In this document: positions 1-12,600 of the stretch, piece after piece
How positions within the stretch are numbered: position 1 is the first letter of the stretch
How the letters are laid out: every line of letters starts with the position of its first letter
NCBI RefSeq assembly: GCF_014839805.1
Contig: NC_051140.1
Coordinates: forward strand, 13,041,826-13,105,825
Length of the DNA: 64,000 nt
Direction: 5' to 3'
DNA from: Manduca sexta
Taxonomy: Eukaryota > Arthropoda > Insecta > Lepidoptera > Sphingidae
The notes under the pieces: model-generated
What the model saw: the letters and a program-made list of their open reading frames with translations, nothing else
What the model was told of the DNA's origin: nothing
Databases searched by the model: none
Position numbers and translations under genes: made by a program

Positions 1-2261
1 TCACTTCACTTTGAATGACATGTTTATGCTCGTAAAACATTTGATATGAGGTTTATTTATCTTAACAATATGTTGGACACATCACTCCGGTGTGTTAGCG
101 ATTACCGACGGCGAACAGGTTACTAATTAGCACTTTATTATTAATATGTAATTTAATAATACTATAATTTTAATTTAATTATTGGCGCAGAGTTTTTAGA
201 AATGTACCTAAAAATTACACTATGTCATACATTGATTACTATAAAATATTTTGTACATTTATATCTCGATGCGTTTATTTTTACGTATCGCACAAATATT
301 ACGCGCGAGACAAAGTTTTCAGGAGTGGTGGTGCGGCGGAAGCGGTTCGCCGCGTCGCGCAGTCGGAGCCGAATGGCTACACGCTACAAAAGACGCGCGG
401 CGCGCTCGGCTCGCTCACGGCTCTGCTACACAACGCTCTACACCTACCCCCTGCACGTCTCATGAAATATTATTTGTCAACTTGCCGTGTAGACATGTCC
501 ATTAGCTTGCACACATTGACGCTAATTGTGTTACAATGGACACAGTACGGCAGTCGAAAGAAATATCACATTAATTTAATAGTGTCCAATGTTATTAATT
601 TTTGTTTTGTTCATCATTTACATAATATACGTGATTTAAAGGTTCTTACTTAAAATAAGTTCTTTTGTATAGATATTGTTCGTATCTATAGCTTTCAAAA
701 TGGTCGGATATAAAGTTTTTAATTTATTGTGGTAGAATGCGCTCTATTTAACTTTGACTGTGCGAAAATAGCCCGTTGTGGTCTGAGTGGTAAACCTGCC
801 ACATAGAAAACCGATGCGAAGTAATAATTTCTATTCCGTGTCGAATGAGCGGTGATTGTTAGAAACCCATGTCCTCTTCTACCCAAAATCTCCCCTTCTT
901 TCTCAAAGGTTGAGGTTGAGGCTTTCATCAGTGGCAAGTATTTCTTACTATCAATGATCCACTCGCTCTATTGTAGGCCCTGAGCTATAATATATTTATT
1001 CTATTTTCTTTCCATAATAATTTAATAAATTTTACCTTGGATTGATTTCCAGATCTACAACAGCGGTGTTTGTGATTTTTGTGCGAACATCATAACACCC
1101 GAGTGTTTCTATCATTTATAATAATTATTGCGATGTGTATAATAGATCATATCTATTATATTCCATAAGCACATATTTCAAGGTATAATTAATATGTTAT
1201 ATAAATAATTGATGGATACCATTTACTCGACGATTCAAAATCATAATTATATTATATGGAAGCAAAATTTTTCAACAAAATTTAGGATAATCGAATAACA
1301 AACATCTGAAATTATTTAAAACATATAGTTGATTTATGCAAAAACTATGGAGTCTAACGTTCATCTAATTTAAACTCAAAGTTTATTGCACTCCACAATT
1401 ATTTTATATAAAAGAGTTACTTTTTAATAGACTCGTGACATAATCATAAACCCTGTCGGGGCAGGCTAAATTTCAAAAGAGGGAGAACCTTTATAATTAG
1501 GAACTTATATTAAATATATGTTAGTATATATTATTTTTTATTGATTTACAACTAATAGAATTTATAAATTTATTCTGCGGTATTTTCATCACAAAATTCT
1601 AAATGGATATGATTGCTTCACACATTTAATTAGATTTAGTTGGCACGAGCGTTTCATAGTCGTTTATTTTAAACTATTCCGTTTGAATAGACATTGTATT
1701 GAATTTTCTTCCTACTCCTATTTTCAATTAGTTCAATTCCAAGAAATTACAAACGATTAATTAAAGGTTGGTTTTCAAATTAACACTCGTAATCGTTGAC
1801 TATAATTTCAACTCATGGAAGCATTCACTGGAATCTGACTGAATAGCATTTACCTAGTATAGGTAGATTGATTCTTGTTGACTGAATTAAATCAATTTGC
1901 TTTTAGATCTTATTATTTTTTTATTCTTAGAACGTTCAATAAGCTATTTTATCGTTAATTATATAAGGCAAGTCAATTATTTGAAAAATCTAGTACCTAT
2001 CTAATAAAAGAATACGAATTTAATTTAGTTTCGGAAAATTTTCTACTGATTGAAATTCTTACTGACAAAAGATCAAATAATGTACGTCTAGTATGTGGAT
2101 TTAAGCTTTCAATATCAGTTGCACCATTATCGTGGAAACTTCGATATATCTGAACCTTCTTTTGTCATTTTAATGATCAAAGTATGATATGAATTTGTAA
2201 ATATGTTTTGTCTGCTCTACATAAAAGATTCGTGCATATTCATTTATATATGTTTTTCATA
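1..2261. other. AT-rich non-coding flank with a GC-rich island
   Basis: No gene can be supported here. The stretch is AT-rich with scattered stops in all frames. The exception is a GC-rich, CpG-rich island at about 303-462, preceded by a possible acceptor (ttttcag at about 315-321) and open in all three forward frames. One forward frame runs on to about 653 and reads like low-complexity Ala/Arg/Leu protein. I recognise no domain. It could be a promoter-associated island, the last exon of an upstream gene, or a repeat fragment. Confidence 0.35.
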
Positions 2262-2779
2262 TCTATACTATTATATAAAGCTGAAGAGTTTGTTTGTTTG
2301 TTTGTTTGAACGCGCTAATCTCAGGAACTACCGGTTCGAACTGAAAAATTATTTTAGTGTTGGATAGCTCTTTGTTCGCGGAGTGCTATAGGCTATACAT
2401 CATCACGCTATGACCAATAGGAGCGGAGCAGTAATGAAACATGTTGCAAAAACGGGGGAAATGTATTAGTTTTGAGAGCTTCCGTTGCGTGTGCTGCGTA
2501 AAAGGTTAAAGTTATGCAACAATGATGTATGACGGGATTGTTCCTCTTAAATAGTTCTACAAAAAATATTATAAAACAAAGTCCCCCGCTGCATCCGTTT
2601 GCCTGAACGTGTTAAACTCAAAAACTAACCAACGTATTATGATGAAATATCGTATGGAGACAGTTTGAGACCCTGGGAAGAACATAGACTTCCGGGAAAA
2701 TATATAGCGTGACTTTTATAATGGAATACTTTAGCCCGAAAAACTTTATAACGCGGGCGGAGCCGCGGGCAAAAGCTAG
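2262..2779 (+). mobile_element. Non-autonomous Helitron, apparently full length (518 bp)
   Basis: It starts TCTATACTATTATATAAAGC after an A at 2261. It ends in a GC-rich hairpin (gcgggcggagccgcgggc, about 2753-2770) followed by CTAG and a T at 2780. This is the Helitron signature: TC at the 5' end, a hairpin then CTRR at the 3' end, inserted between A and T without target duplication. A (GTTT)n run lies near the 5' end. The open frames inside do not resemble Rep/helicase, so the element is non-autonomous. Confidence 0.85.
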
Positions 2780-4659
2780 TTATGTAATATACCGAATATC
2801 AATCAAAAACATATTCTCGTTACATAAAATATGGAAAGTAGGAAATATAAAAATTATACCTTCAATATTAACTCGCAGACTCGGAAGATACCTGTGACCT
2901 TTGACCCAACCCATCGTAGAGAGGCAATATTATTTATCCACGATACAATAAAAAGAGACAGCTTGCGAATACCAACAATAGAATATAAGATTTTTATACG
3001 TATACTAAAAGAAAAAATTTTTGAAACTTCGTAGTGCTTCGTATACGATGCGAGAAATATACCATATAATTTTCTATATGGAACTAAATACCTTTTGATT
3101 GGTTATACCTCATATTATAATAAACCTCGACACTAGATATTCGATTAAGATGGAAGACCATTGCTGAAGATAGTTCTGCCCTAACGATTACTAGTATAGA
3201 CCAAGCTGTAAGAAGCAGCATGCATTCAGCGCGTTCCTGAGTACCTGTTTAGAGTTCGTCTGACTAACTGTAGGCGAAATTGTAACTCTGCGTTTGCTGG
3301 TACGTTCGATTATAGTCCGGTAATTATAATGCTTTCATTATAAATGTAGCTAATTTCAGAAAAATCGCGTATTGTACAATAAAAGTTAGTGCAACGAACG
3401 CGAATCTTCGTAATCTGTTCACTGATTCTTAATTTTATTTAATTGAATCTCTCTCTACAATTAATCTTAAGTAGGTTTTGAGAAAGCTTTCAGCCATGAT
3501 TTTATTAAAAATTTGACGTACAAAGCTTAATAAAGCTACTTTATTGTAAAATAGTACGCAGTACATAATCACATTCTGTAGAGAAAGCTGGTAAAATAAA
3601 TAATATCTTGTACCTTTTTATTTTATTTCAAACACACGGCCATTACTTGGGCGGACGTCATCAATTCAGTTAACTAGTTAATTGCCTATCAAGGATAATA
3701 GTAGAGAATATAATACAACATGTAACCATAAATAATTTATATTATATTTCGGAAAATAATTGAAGTTCAAATTATGTTACAGCTTTAATTTAATTATTTT
3801 GTATGTATAATGAATAAGAGGAAGTCGTTTGAGACATAGATGTTAGATATTTATTGATAAATCTATAATTAAACTGTAAACGTCAGTTATAAAATTTATG
3901 AAATACTAGGTTTACTAGCGGTTTTGCTCACGTGATAAACCTTTACTACTGCAAAAGTCCGTAAATCGTCGAACATAGCGACTTCTCTCGAAAAATAAAA
4001 TTAAAATTTTTAGGTACTCCTGGAGCAAATTAATGGGATAAAAGTATTATACATATATACTGATTCCGGACATAGTCTCTCCGTTTTCCAAATTTCATAT
4101 AAATACGTCAAACGATTTTAGAGTTTACATCTTACAAAATTTTTAGATCCTCCCATTTTTATTTTTACGTTAGAATTTTTTCTTTACAGTTGTCGTGGAA
4201 ATTATTTAAATTATTATTCTCACAATCTTGGGTTTGCATAGAAACTCTGTAGCAAATAGAAAAGTAGAAATAGCATTTATAATAAAATAATGTAACATTA
4301 TAAATTTATGAAAATGACAGGAATATTCTCCATTTTAGGTAGATGAAAGTAGTAATATGCATGATATGAAATTAAATACTTACGAACTTAATTACAAAAT
4401 CTCATAAAATTAACAAAAGTACAACTTAATATGTAGTTTCCGTATATGTAAAGGTGTCAATTGAGGTTATTATTTACATATAACTGGGACTTGCTATCGG
4501 CAGATACGTAGTGTTTTATTGGCACTGAATAATATTTAAATTTAAAGGTTATTATCACAATAAAAAAATAAATACATCTTTTATTATCAGTTTTTATTCA
4601 TTATTACACTTAGTTAACGTTTATAATAAATTAACAGTGTTTAATTAACTTTAGAGTGC
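2780..4659. other. AT-rich stretch with no recognised feature
   Basis: Short open frames only, none with coding character or splice context that I can support. Confidence 0.5.
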
Positions 4660-4858
4660 ATATATATTATAAAACAAATAAACCCCTTGCCGCGGCTGTC
4701 TGTTTGACCGCGTTAGCCTTAAACTTCCGAATGGAATTCGAGAAAATAGTTTGAGAACGTCTGAAGGGCATAGGCTATTTTATTCCGGGAAAATATATAG
4801 AAGGGATTTTATCCCGGAAAACTCATTCACGCGGGCGAAGCTGCAAGCTTGACTTAGT
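4660..4858 (+). mobile_element. Degraded Helitron-like copy
   Basis: It shares the internal phrases of the other Helitrons here (taaaccccttgccgcggctg, ttccgggaaaatatatag, cacgcgggcgaagctgc), but the terminal CTAGT is corrupted to cttagt and the 5' end is not clear. Confidence 0.6.
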
Positions 4859-4977
4859 TTCAAATAAAAATGTGCAATTTAAACTCTTCATAAGTACTTT
4901 TCATAATATTTTTTGCTATAGATTATGTGCCATGAAGTACTTAATTATAATTAGATTTATCACGCCCGAAAAACATA

Positions 4978-5300
4978 TAATAATAATAATAAGCCCTGTA
5001 TTATTTACTTGCCCACCGCTGAGCACGGGCCTCCTCTACTACTGAGAGGGATTAGGCCTTAGTCCACCACGCTGGCCTAGTGCGGATTGGTAGACTTCAC
5101 GCACCTTCGAAATTCCTATAGAGAACTTCTCAGATGTGCAGGTTTCCTCACGATGTTTTCCTTCACCGTTAAAGCGAACGATAAATTCACAAAGAATACA
5201 CGCATGATTTTAGAAAAGTCAGAGGTGTGTGCCCTTGGGATTTGAACCTGCGGACATTCGTCTCGGCAGTCCGTTCCACACCCAACTAGGCTATCGCCGC
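4978..5300 (-). mobile_element. tRNA-derived SINE, family 1, copy 1
   Basis: On the minus strand it opens GCGGCGATAGCCTAGTTGGG (A-box like), followed by GGTTCAAATCC (B-box like), so a tRNA-like head with an internal Pol III promoter. A conserved body follows (ttctctataggaatttcgaa; aggcctaatccctctcagta; gaggaggcccgtgctcagc). The 3' end is an AT-rich tail of TTA/ATT repeats. About 320 bp and near full length. Confidence 0.85.
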
Positions 5301-6048
5301 TTTTAAAGAAAAACATATGAGAATTATAATGTTTGAAACTTCATCACCTAAAAGGCTTATAATATTCTATGGAAACTATTAATAGCACCATGCACACAGC
5401 CAGTAACAACGTGAATTTAAATTTAGTATAATAAATGATTGTTTCTCTGCACACGCTCCGATCAAATTACGTCCATGTCAAAATGCATACATACAATCTA
5501 TTGTGAATTGTAGGTACGTTTAGGAATAATAACTACGTAATTATTTGCGATTGACCTGTTTGATAAATGATTAAATTGAATTGAATACCAAACAAAGTTC
5601 TGAAAATTATAATGCTTTGTGTTTGAGGATAGATTTATTAAAGCAGAAATACCCAAATAAAATAAAGATAGGTCGGCGTAAAGTGAATGTATATAACATT
5701 ACAGTTATTTAAAAATGGTTATTTGGGTGGTGAAAATGCGTTAAAGTTGTTAAAAACTAATTTTGAATATTTTTCTGAAATGGCTGGTTTTCAAAAATAT
5801 TTTAAAATTTGGAGTAGTATAAATACCCATGTCTGGATAGGAATAAGATATCGCATGGAGCCCAGCTAGGCAGTAATAAGAGATAAGTTAATTATATTAT
5901 TTGTTTTACTACTTTATTTTCTATTAAATATTAATGAGATTATAGACTTAATTTAGTAATAATAGTGTAGTTTAGGTATATAATTGTACGTAGCTAATTT
6001 TATTGATGTATAATTCCCAGTGCTTTTACACGATACACAACATAATAT

Positions 6049-6369
6049 AATATAATATCAGCCCTGTATTATATACTGTCCCACTGTTGGGCACGGGACT
6101 CCTCTACTACTGAGAGGGATTAGGCCTTAGTCCACCACGCTGGCCTACTGCGGATTGGTAAACTTCACACACCCTCGAAAATTCCTATAGAGAATTTCTT
6201 AGGTATGCAGGTTTCCTTACGATGTTTTCCTTCACCGTTAAAGCAAGCGCTAATTCACAAAGAATACACACATGATTTTTAAAAAGTCAGAGATGTGTGC
6301 CCTTGGGATTTGAACCTGCGGACATTCGTCTCGGCAGTCCATTCCACAACCAACTAGGCTATCGACGCC
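6049..6369 (-). mobile_element. tRNA-derived SINE, family 1, copy 2
   Basis: Near full length, same orientation and body as the copy about 1 kb upstream. The A-box region is slightly altered (gacgcc at the head in place of gccgc). It ends about 270 bp upstream of the LRR gene start codon, so it could sit in or next to that gene's promoter. Confidence 0.85.
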
Positions 6370-6635
6370 CTACACAACATATACATAGGATAAACCATAA
6401 ACGATACACTAAGAAAATATGTGTATACAACATAGTTTGCCCAGTGTTTAACTGTTTAAATGGGTTTAACATTTCAACATTCCTTATTATGTATTTAATT
6501 ATTTTAATTTCGATGCTTAAAGTTTTACTTGATCCCTATTGCATAAAACTAAATGAACAAATCAGTGACTAGTGAAACGGAGGTACGGCCATTCGTGTTA
6601 ACCTTATTCTGAACGAAGTTGATTCGAAGATAAAC

Positions 6636-6681
6636 ATGAGAAATCTACATTTATTTTTTGTTGTGCTTTGTAATTTGCAAG
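6636..6681 (+). CDS. LRR gene exon 1 (start codon, signal peptide)
   Basis: The ATG at 6636 has an A at -3. It encodes 15 residues with a hydrophobic core (LHLFFVVLCNL) and ends CAA G before the donor gtaggt. The leftover G joins CA of exon 2 to give Ala. The exon is too short to find from open frames alone. It was chosen because it is the only signal-peptide-like start upstream that I saw with the right phase. Confidence 0.7.
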
Positions 6682-9600
6682 GTAGGTCAATTTATTAACA
6701 ATCTTAACTAAAAAAAAACGCGTAAGCCTCACGGTTGAAATGAAAAAACTGTAGTACACGAATTTCTTATCGCATATTATTTATTTGGTATTATCGTTTG
6801 GTGTAAACTGAAGGAGTGCTGTATGTTATGATTAATTTGTGTATCACATAATTTATTGCTTATATAAATGTAAATTTAACCATCGCATTGGCTTAAGTCA
6901 ATTAACACTGCTAAGCTAACTGGGCGGCTTAATGGTCATATAAAATTCCAATCCCTCGCCGCGTTTTGTGATCGGACCGCGCAATAGCAGCGCAGGTAAG
7001 TTATGAATCCCGGCTTTATTATTCAAACTGAAATAGTTCTAACGTTGCCAAAATGTAATTCTTGGAGTTATCTAAATTTAATGTGAACCAACCAGTAAGT
7101 TGCAGATCTTGTACGCTTTATGACTCGTTTCAATTTTGCAATTTAGGCAAAGGGCAAGGATTGAAATATATCTGTTTTGTGTCTGGCAGTAGTTCTAGAC
7201 AAGACTTAATATAGAGTTATAGATTTCTACCCTACTCAAGATAAGGAGTGACGTCCACTGCTCAAATCACTATAAGTAGCATGCAAGCTGTCAGTGGACT
7301 CTGGAGCGCATTTCACTAAGAGCGGTCCTGCTGATAAGATGGTCATTGACAGTCGTATCGGTCGGTTGCTTGGTGCAATATTTGTGAACCTGTAGTCAGT
7401 GATAGTTATTTTTATTTTAATCAAAATCGCTTCAGTTTCTAACAATAGACATAGACGTATTGGGTTGCCTATCCCTGTTGAGCCCAGGCCTCCTCTACTA
7501 ACGAGACTGTTAAGACTTCAGCTATTAATTATACAGAGTGTAACACGATACTGTCCATCTGACGCAGGTCGATAGAGGACCTCAATGTGCGTCAATTTAA
7601 CCATCATGTATGATGCCTGAATTGCATAGATTAAAATTTTAATACTAAACTTCGTCATTAAAACTAAATTATTGACTGTAAATGCCTAATTTTTTACTTT
7701 AATAAGAATAATAATTGACCTTTTTAATAATTAAAAGATTTAAAATCAGTGTTTTTTTTTATTTAGAGATAAAAATATCACGTATGTTCGTTAAATTAAC
7801 TCGACCGAATCCACTATGAATAACTGGTTATATAGTTTATTTTGCCCCCATTAAGTCTACTATTTAATCCTCATTGGTGGGGATCACGACGCATTCTTTT
7901 TTTATTTCCTCTTGTACCAGCCCGAACTGGCTTCTTTGGTTTACGCTGTGCTTTTTAAACTAATTTTATGCCTAATTGAAAATATCCGTAGTTATATAAT
8001 TGATTTAAATGTAATTTTAAAATAAAATTTATTTTTATAACTTCTTTTTTCGTAACATAATTACAACTTTATAAGCCTACATAATAAACAAAGTTATTTT
8101 TAATGAATAGACGGGTAAGCCACTCGTCGAAGTTATACTACAAGGCGTTCCATTATCAATAGCTTTTTTTTCATTTTTTTGTAGGATTCTATCTTAATAA
8201 CAAATAGATTTGGCAGCTTAAGTAATTGGGTGTAACGTGGGTGTTTTATTAAGTCAGACACGTATTGTACTTTGCCATTCATTTAACGGTAACAAGATCT
8301 GAAAAGTTTAATACAGACCCAAAAATATAGGTAAAATCGAACATAGGAGTCTACGATTAGTGCAAATTTTTTATATAAATACTATCTACTTAGAGATTAA
8401 TCTAGCCATCGGTTTCAAAGTACACAAAACGAGCATATATGTATTCAATAAATATTTGCAAAATACATACATATATTATTTTTTTCTGAAATATCAGGTG
8501 TCGGTGAGAAAAAAATAATCTGTATGTTAATTCAGGCCTAGTTCTGTTTGTGCCAAATGTCACCAACACACCGTCAATAACTACTGAAATACGCGAATGG
8601 TTATTGGAGCGAACTTGAGTACACTCTAGGTCGTATCTGTACCTGCGCTTGAAAATATTATTTTATATCAAAAGATTTGCTTTTATTAGGTTCCGTGCCT
8701 GAAAAGGAACCATTTTCGGACCACTTTTTTGTCCGTCTGTGTGCCTGTCAAGACTCTATTTTTTTCTCAGGACAGCGTAGAGGTTTTAAGTTAAGATGTA
8801 TATCAAACGGGCTACGGTCTTTTTCGGCTATGAAAGAATGTTAATGTTGCAAGTTTTGCGATTTCACAAGGGGATCGAAACCTATAGGGTACTTTCTGTT
8901 ATCCTACAAGCATAAAATTTGGCAAGAAGCAATTTTTTACGGCACAAGTACAAGAACAAAGTTTGAAACCGTAAATATTATGTATTATAATAAAAAGAAG
9001 CTAGTTTATTCGGAACCCTCAGTGCACAAGTCCATCTCGCGCTTGTCCAGTTTTTTCCGACAGTTTTATTACAAATTCATATTCTATTTAATCAATCATA
9101 ATATGTCTGATAATATGTAGATTAATAATTTAAATTATTAAATTTTTCACTTTCTGCTCACTGTAAAATTAGGTGAAATGTTACAAATTAAATTGTCTAG
9201 TAAGTAAGCATTTGCACCAACGTTCGTGATATTTACACAAAGCTTTCATTCATCTAGATCTAGTGGACATTTGGAATCAATTAAAATAAAAGCTCAAATT
9301 CCAACAAAATTCGCATCAAAGCTCTATATTTATCTTACAGACTTTTGTTTTTGTTGAAGGGTTTATTTTTGTTGATGGAAATGTTAGAAGCGTATTACGT
9401 TTGAAGATAAAAGTAAAAATAAATTTTATTACTTATCTAAACAAAAAAAATATCTACATAATCTAAAACTAGCACAAAATATATTTTTATAAAAAACATA
9501 ATTCAAGGTATTTTTCAGTTTACTTATATTTTTTTAAAAATTCGAATGTATTATGTTAATTCAAAATACGATATGATTTTAATATCACGATGTTTTATCC

Positions 9601-12600
9601 TTTTTTGTCTGTTTTAAGTTTCTACTTATATATCTGAATAATATTAATAACAAATATTATTATGTTTGCCGCTGTACTAATATTTAAATATGCATGCTGT
9701 GGTCTCCTATAATTGAAGAGGCACGTCACATTGTTAATTGTACAAATGCTACGACATTGTATTTACTATATGCCGTATATCCTTCGTTGGAGATCCTTAA
9801 ATAAATGAATAAATACTTAAAAACTTCATCGAAAATTGATTACAATCAAATCAAGCAATCCGCGCATTGTAGGTACAGACATTGAACCAACAGAAAAGAG
9901 ACATTAGCCGGTAATAAATAAAGCGTTTACCACGGCCAAGGTCAGTAAACATCGGAAACGTCCATTGATGGGTAATAATTTTTATATTCTATGGTCAAGC
10001 TTCGTTTATTAACTTGTCTGGCTACCAGACGAGTGTATTCGCCAGTGTAAATATTATTGTTGCGTGACCTTTATTGACAGTACAAAAGAGCTACTTATTC
10101 TGCTAATAGCTGATTCTTTAATTATATACTTATATTATAAATTCAAAAGTAAATATTTTAGGCTTCACGGCTGGATCAATAAACTGATTTTCATGAAGTT
10201 TGGTATGAAGATAGTTAGAGACCCTGGGAAGTACGTATGCTACTTCTTATCTCGGATTTATTTTTCAACAGCTCGTCATAATAAAAAAATTCAGTTCCAC
10301 TTCATTTTGTCACGGTATAATTAGTGCTACGATATATGTTATGAAGACACAGAAACTCAATTTTAATTGTAAAATAAAATAATTTAAGTGTAAGAAAAAA
10401 TAAAATAATAAAAATAAATTGATGATTCAATTTTTTACTCTATCAGGGTTTATTATTTTGATTATAATAAAATTCAATTAAATATGGTGACATGAAATAA
10501 GATTTAACAATTTTATATTTTATTTTCTATCAGGGTTCCATTTATTCATGCTACATAATTAAATAAGCGGTGAGCGTAATATCAGATGTCAACCTACAAT
10601 GTGGATAGACGACTTGATAAAGATCTCAGAATCAGAAACACGCTGAAAGCAGGCCCCTTTTAACAAGCCTGTTTGTGAAATCATTTTTGTTTTTTTTTTA
10701 CCTTTAGAGGCATATATACAATAGTGACCTTGATGGCTGATGCTCCAATTAAATAAGATAAAATGCAATTAGTATTTTATTTCTCCATTTTTTGTAACAG
10801 TAAAATTCTTTAATATATATGTATATGTCATATATGTATGTTTATGTTTACTGCTAAGTGTAGCAAACTAATGCTAAAGTAAGCTTAATAATACTTGGTT
10901 ATAATTAGACTTTGTAACAGCAAGACTGTCAAATAGTAACAGGCTTATGTTACCCAAAAATTCTTAACTTAATTTGGTTTCATAGCTCGAGAACCTATTT
11001 CATTACGCAGTTTAGATAAGGTTTCATAGTTGAGTGTGTAGAACTAAGTTTACATTAAGGAATATACGCCTCATTTATCAAACAAACAAGAAGCCTGCGG
11101 TCCTAATTCACAAACAACGGATCTAACAAAGCATACAATATTTATACTGACTAACTTTAACTAGTTTCGGCGTTTCTCCTGCTAAATACTCGACGAAGTC
11201 CCCCACAGCTTATAAATTTTAATTGACATTAATATTACTAATAAGTTTTGTTTGACAAGTTTCATTTAATTATTTTAATTGATATTCCTGTATACAGATA
11301 AATATTATTATTATCTTCTGCAACCATAATTATATATATTATAAGGTTACAAACACAAATAAATGTAAGGTGGATGACGCGTATAAAATATATAGTAAGT
11401 AATTAACAAGAAAATATTCATGATATACCATACACATTACATGTATGTGAATTTGAAAAATACGTACAGAGTTTTTAACTCACTTTGTATTTTCCTTAAA
11501 GACATAACGTAACGTGTATTAAGATCTCGTCTTAATAGACTCTGCGAAATTACTGAACGGACGAAAGTCAAATTAAGTTTGTTAAATATAACACACAAAG
11601 GAAAACAAGCTTATTTGTAATCTGCTTAAACTGACTTAAATTAACATATAGAATATTTTCGGTTTATTTCAAAATCTCCGAATTACTGTATGTCATCTTA
11701 TCAAGTAAATGTCTATTATTGTTTTAGTTTTGATTTTTTATTAAAATATTATATTGATATAAGTGATTACCAAAAGTTGGCAAGTTCGCAGTACTCAAAC
11801 CAATACAATTTTACTTAGGGTTTTATATTCGCCCGGGTAACGACGACTGTACACAAGGTGTAATATAAGTGTGTTGCGTTCCGGGATCAGCCTGTATATA
11901 TCCGGTTGCAACAGGCCGGCATAATTGTGTTGACTGCCGAGGGTAGTCATCTCTCGTCAGTCGACATTTTATTAGACTCCACTCCAGTTACCATCAGGTG
12001 CAGTGGTTCAATTTGCCGGTCACATATAAGAACAAATATAGTTGAAGGGCCGGCTACATTGATGTCTACAAATATCACTGTATATTTTAACCGACTTCAA
12101 GAAAGGAGGTTATCAATTCGACGTGATTTTTTTTGTATGTTTTTTACCTGAGAACTCGCTCATTTATGAACCAATCAGGAAAATTCTCTTTTTATTCGAA
12201 TGAATATACCTCTGATCTGACTTGCTTATTTTGTACGCTGGCAGCACATTGTCTTCGTGTATTTGTTGATGTATTTATCTAGTTGAACTAGCAATTTTAA
12301 TTAGGCACCGACTCCAAAATTGGTATCCAGTATATACCTGTTATGTGAAATTATTTTTTGGTTTTGAGTGGTTTTTGAAGGCGGTTTAATTTTTTGTTAA
12401 AATTATTTTTATTTACATTTGTTGATGTGTGAGCAATGCGTTGTCGTGGCGACTGACGTATATTCATTCACTAAACTAAACAAGCTTGCGCATGTTGTAC
12501 CCGCCAGCTTTGGTAATCTATATATATAAAAATGTATTGCTGTTCGTTAGTCTCGCTAAAACTCGAGAACGGCTGAACGGATTTATCTTATCTTGGTCTT

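Noticed and set aside
719..937. 72-codon minus-strand frame
   Set aside because: No splice context, motif or neighbour support; fits chance in AT-rich DNA.
5217..5250. tRNA-like B-box as an independent RNA gene
   Set aside because: Part of the family 1 SINE head seen in several copies.
9001..9060. Possible coding end of a gene near ggaaccct
   Set aside because: The phrase belongs to a dispersed repeat found three times in the window.
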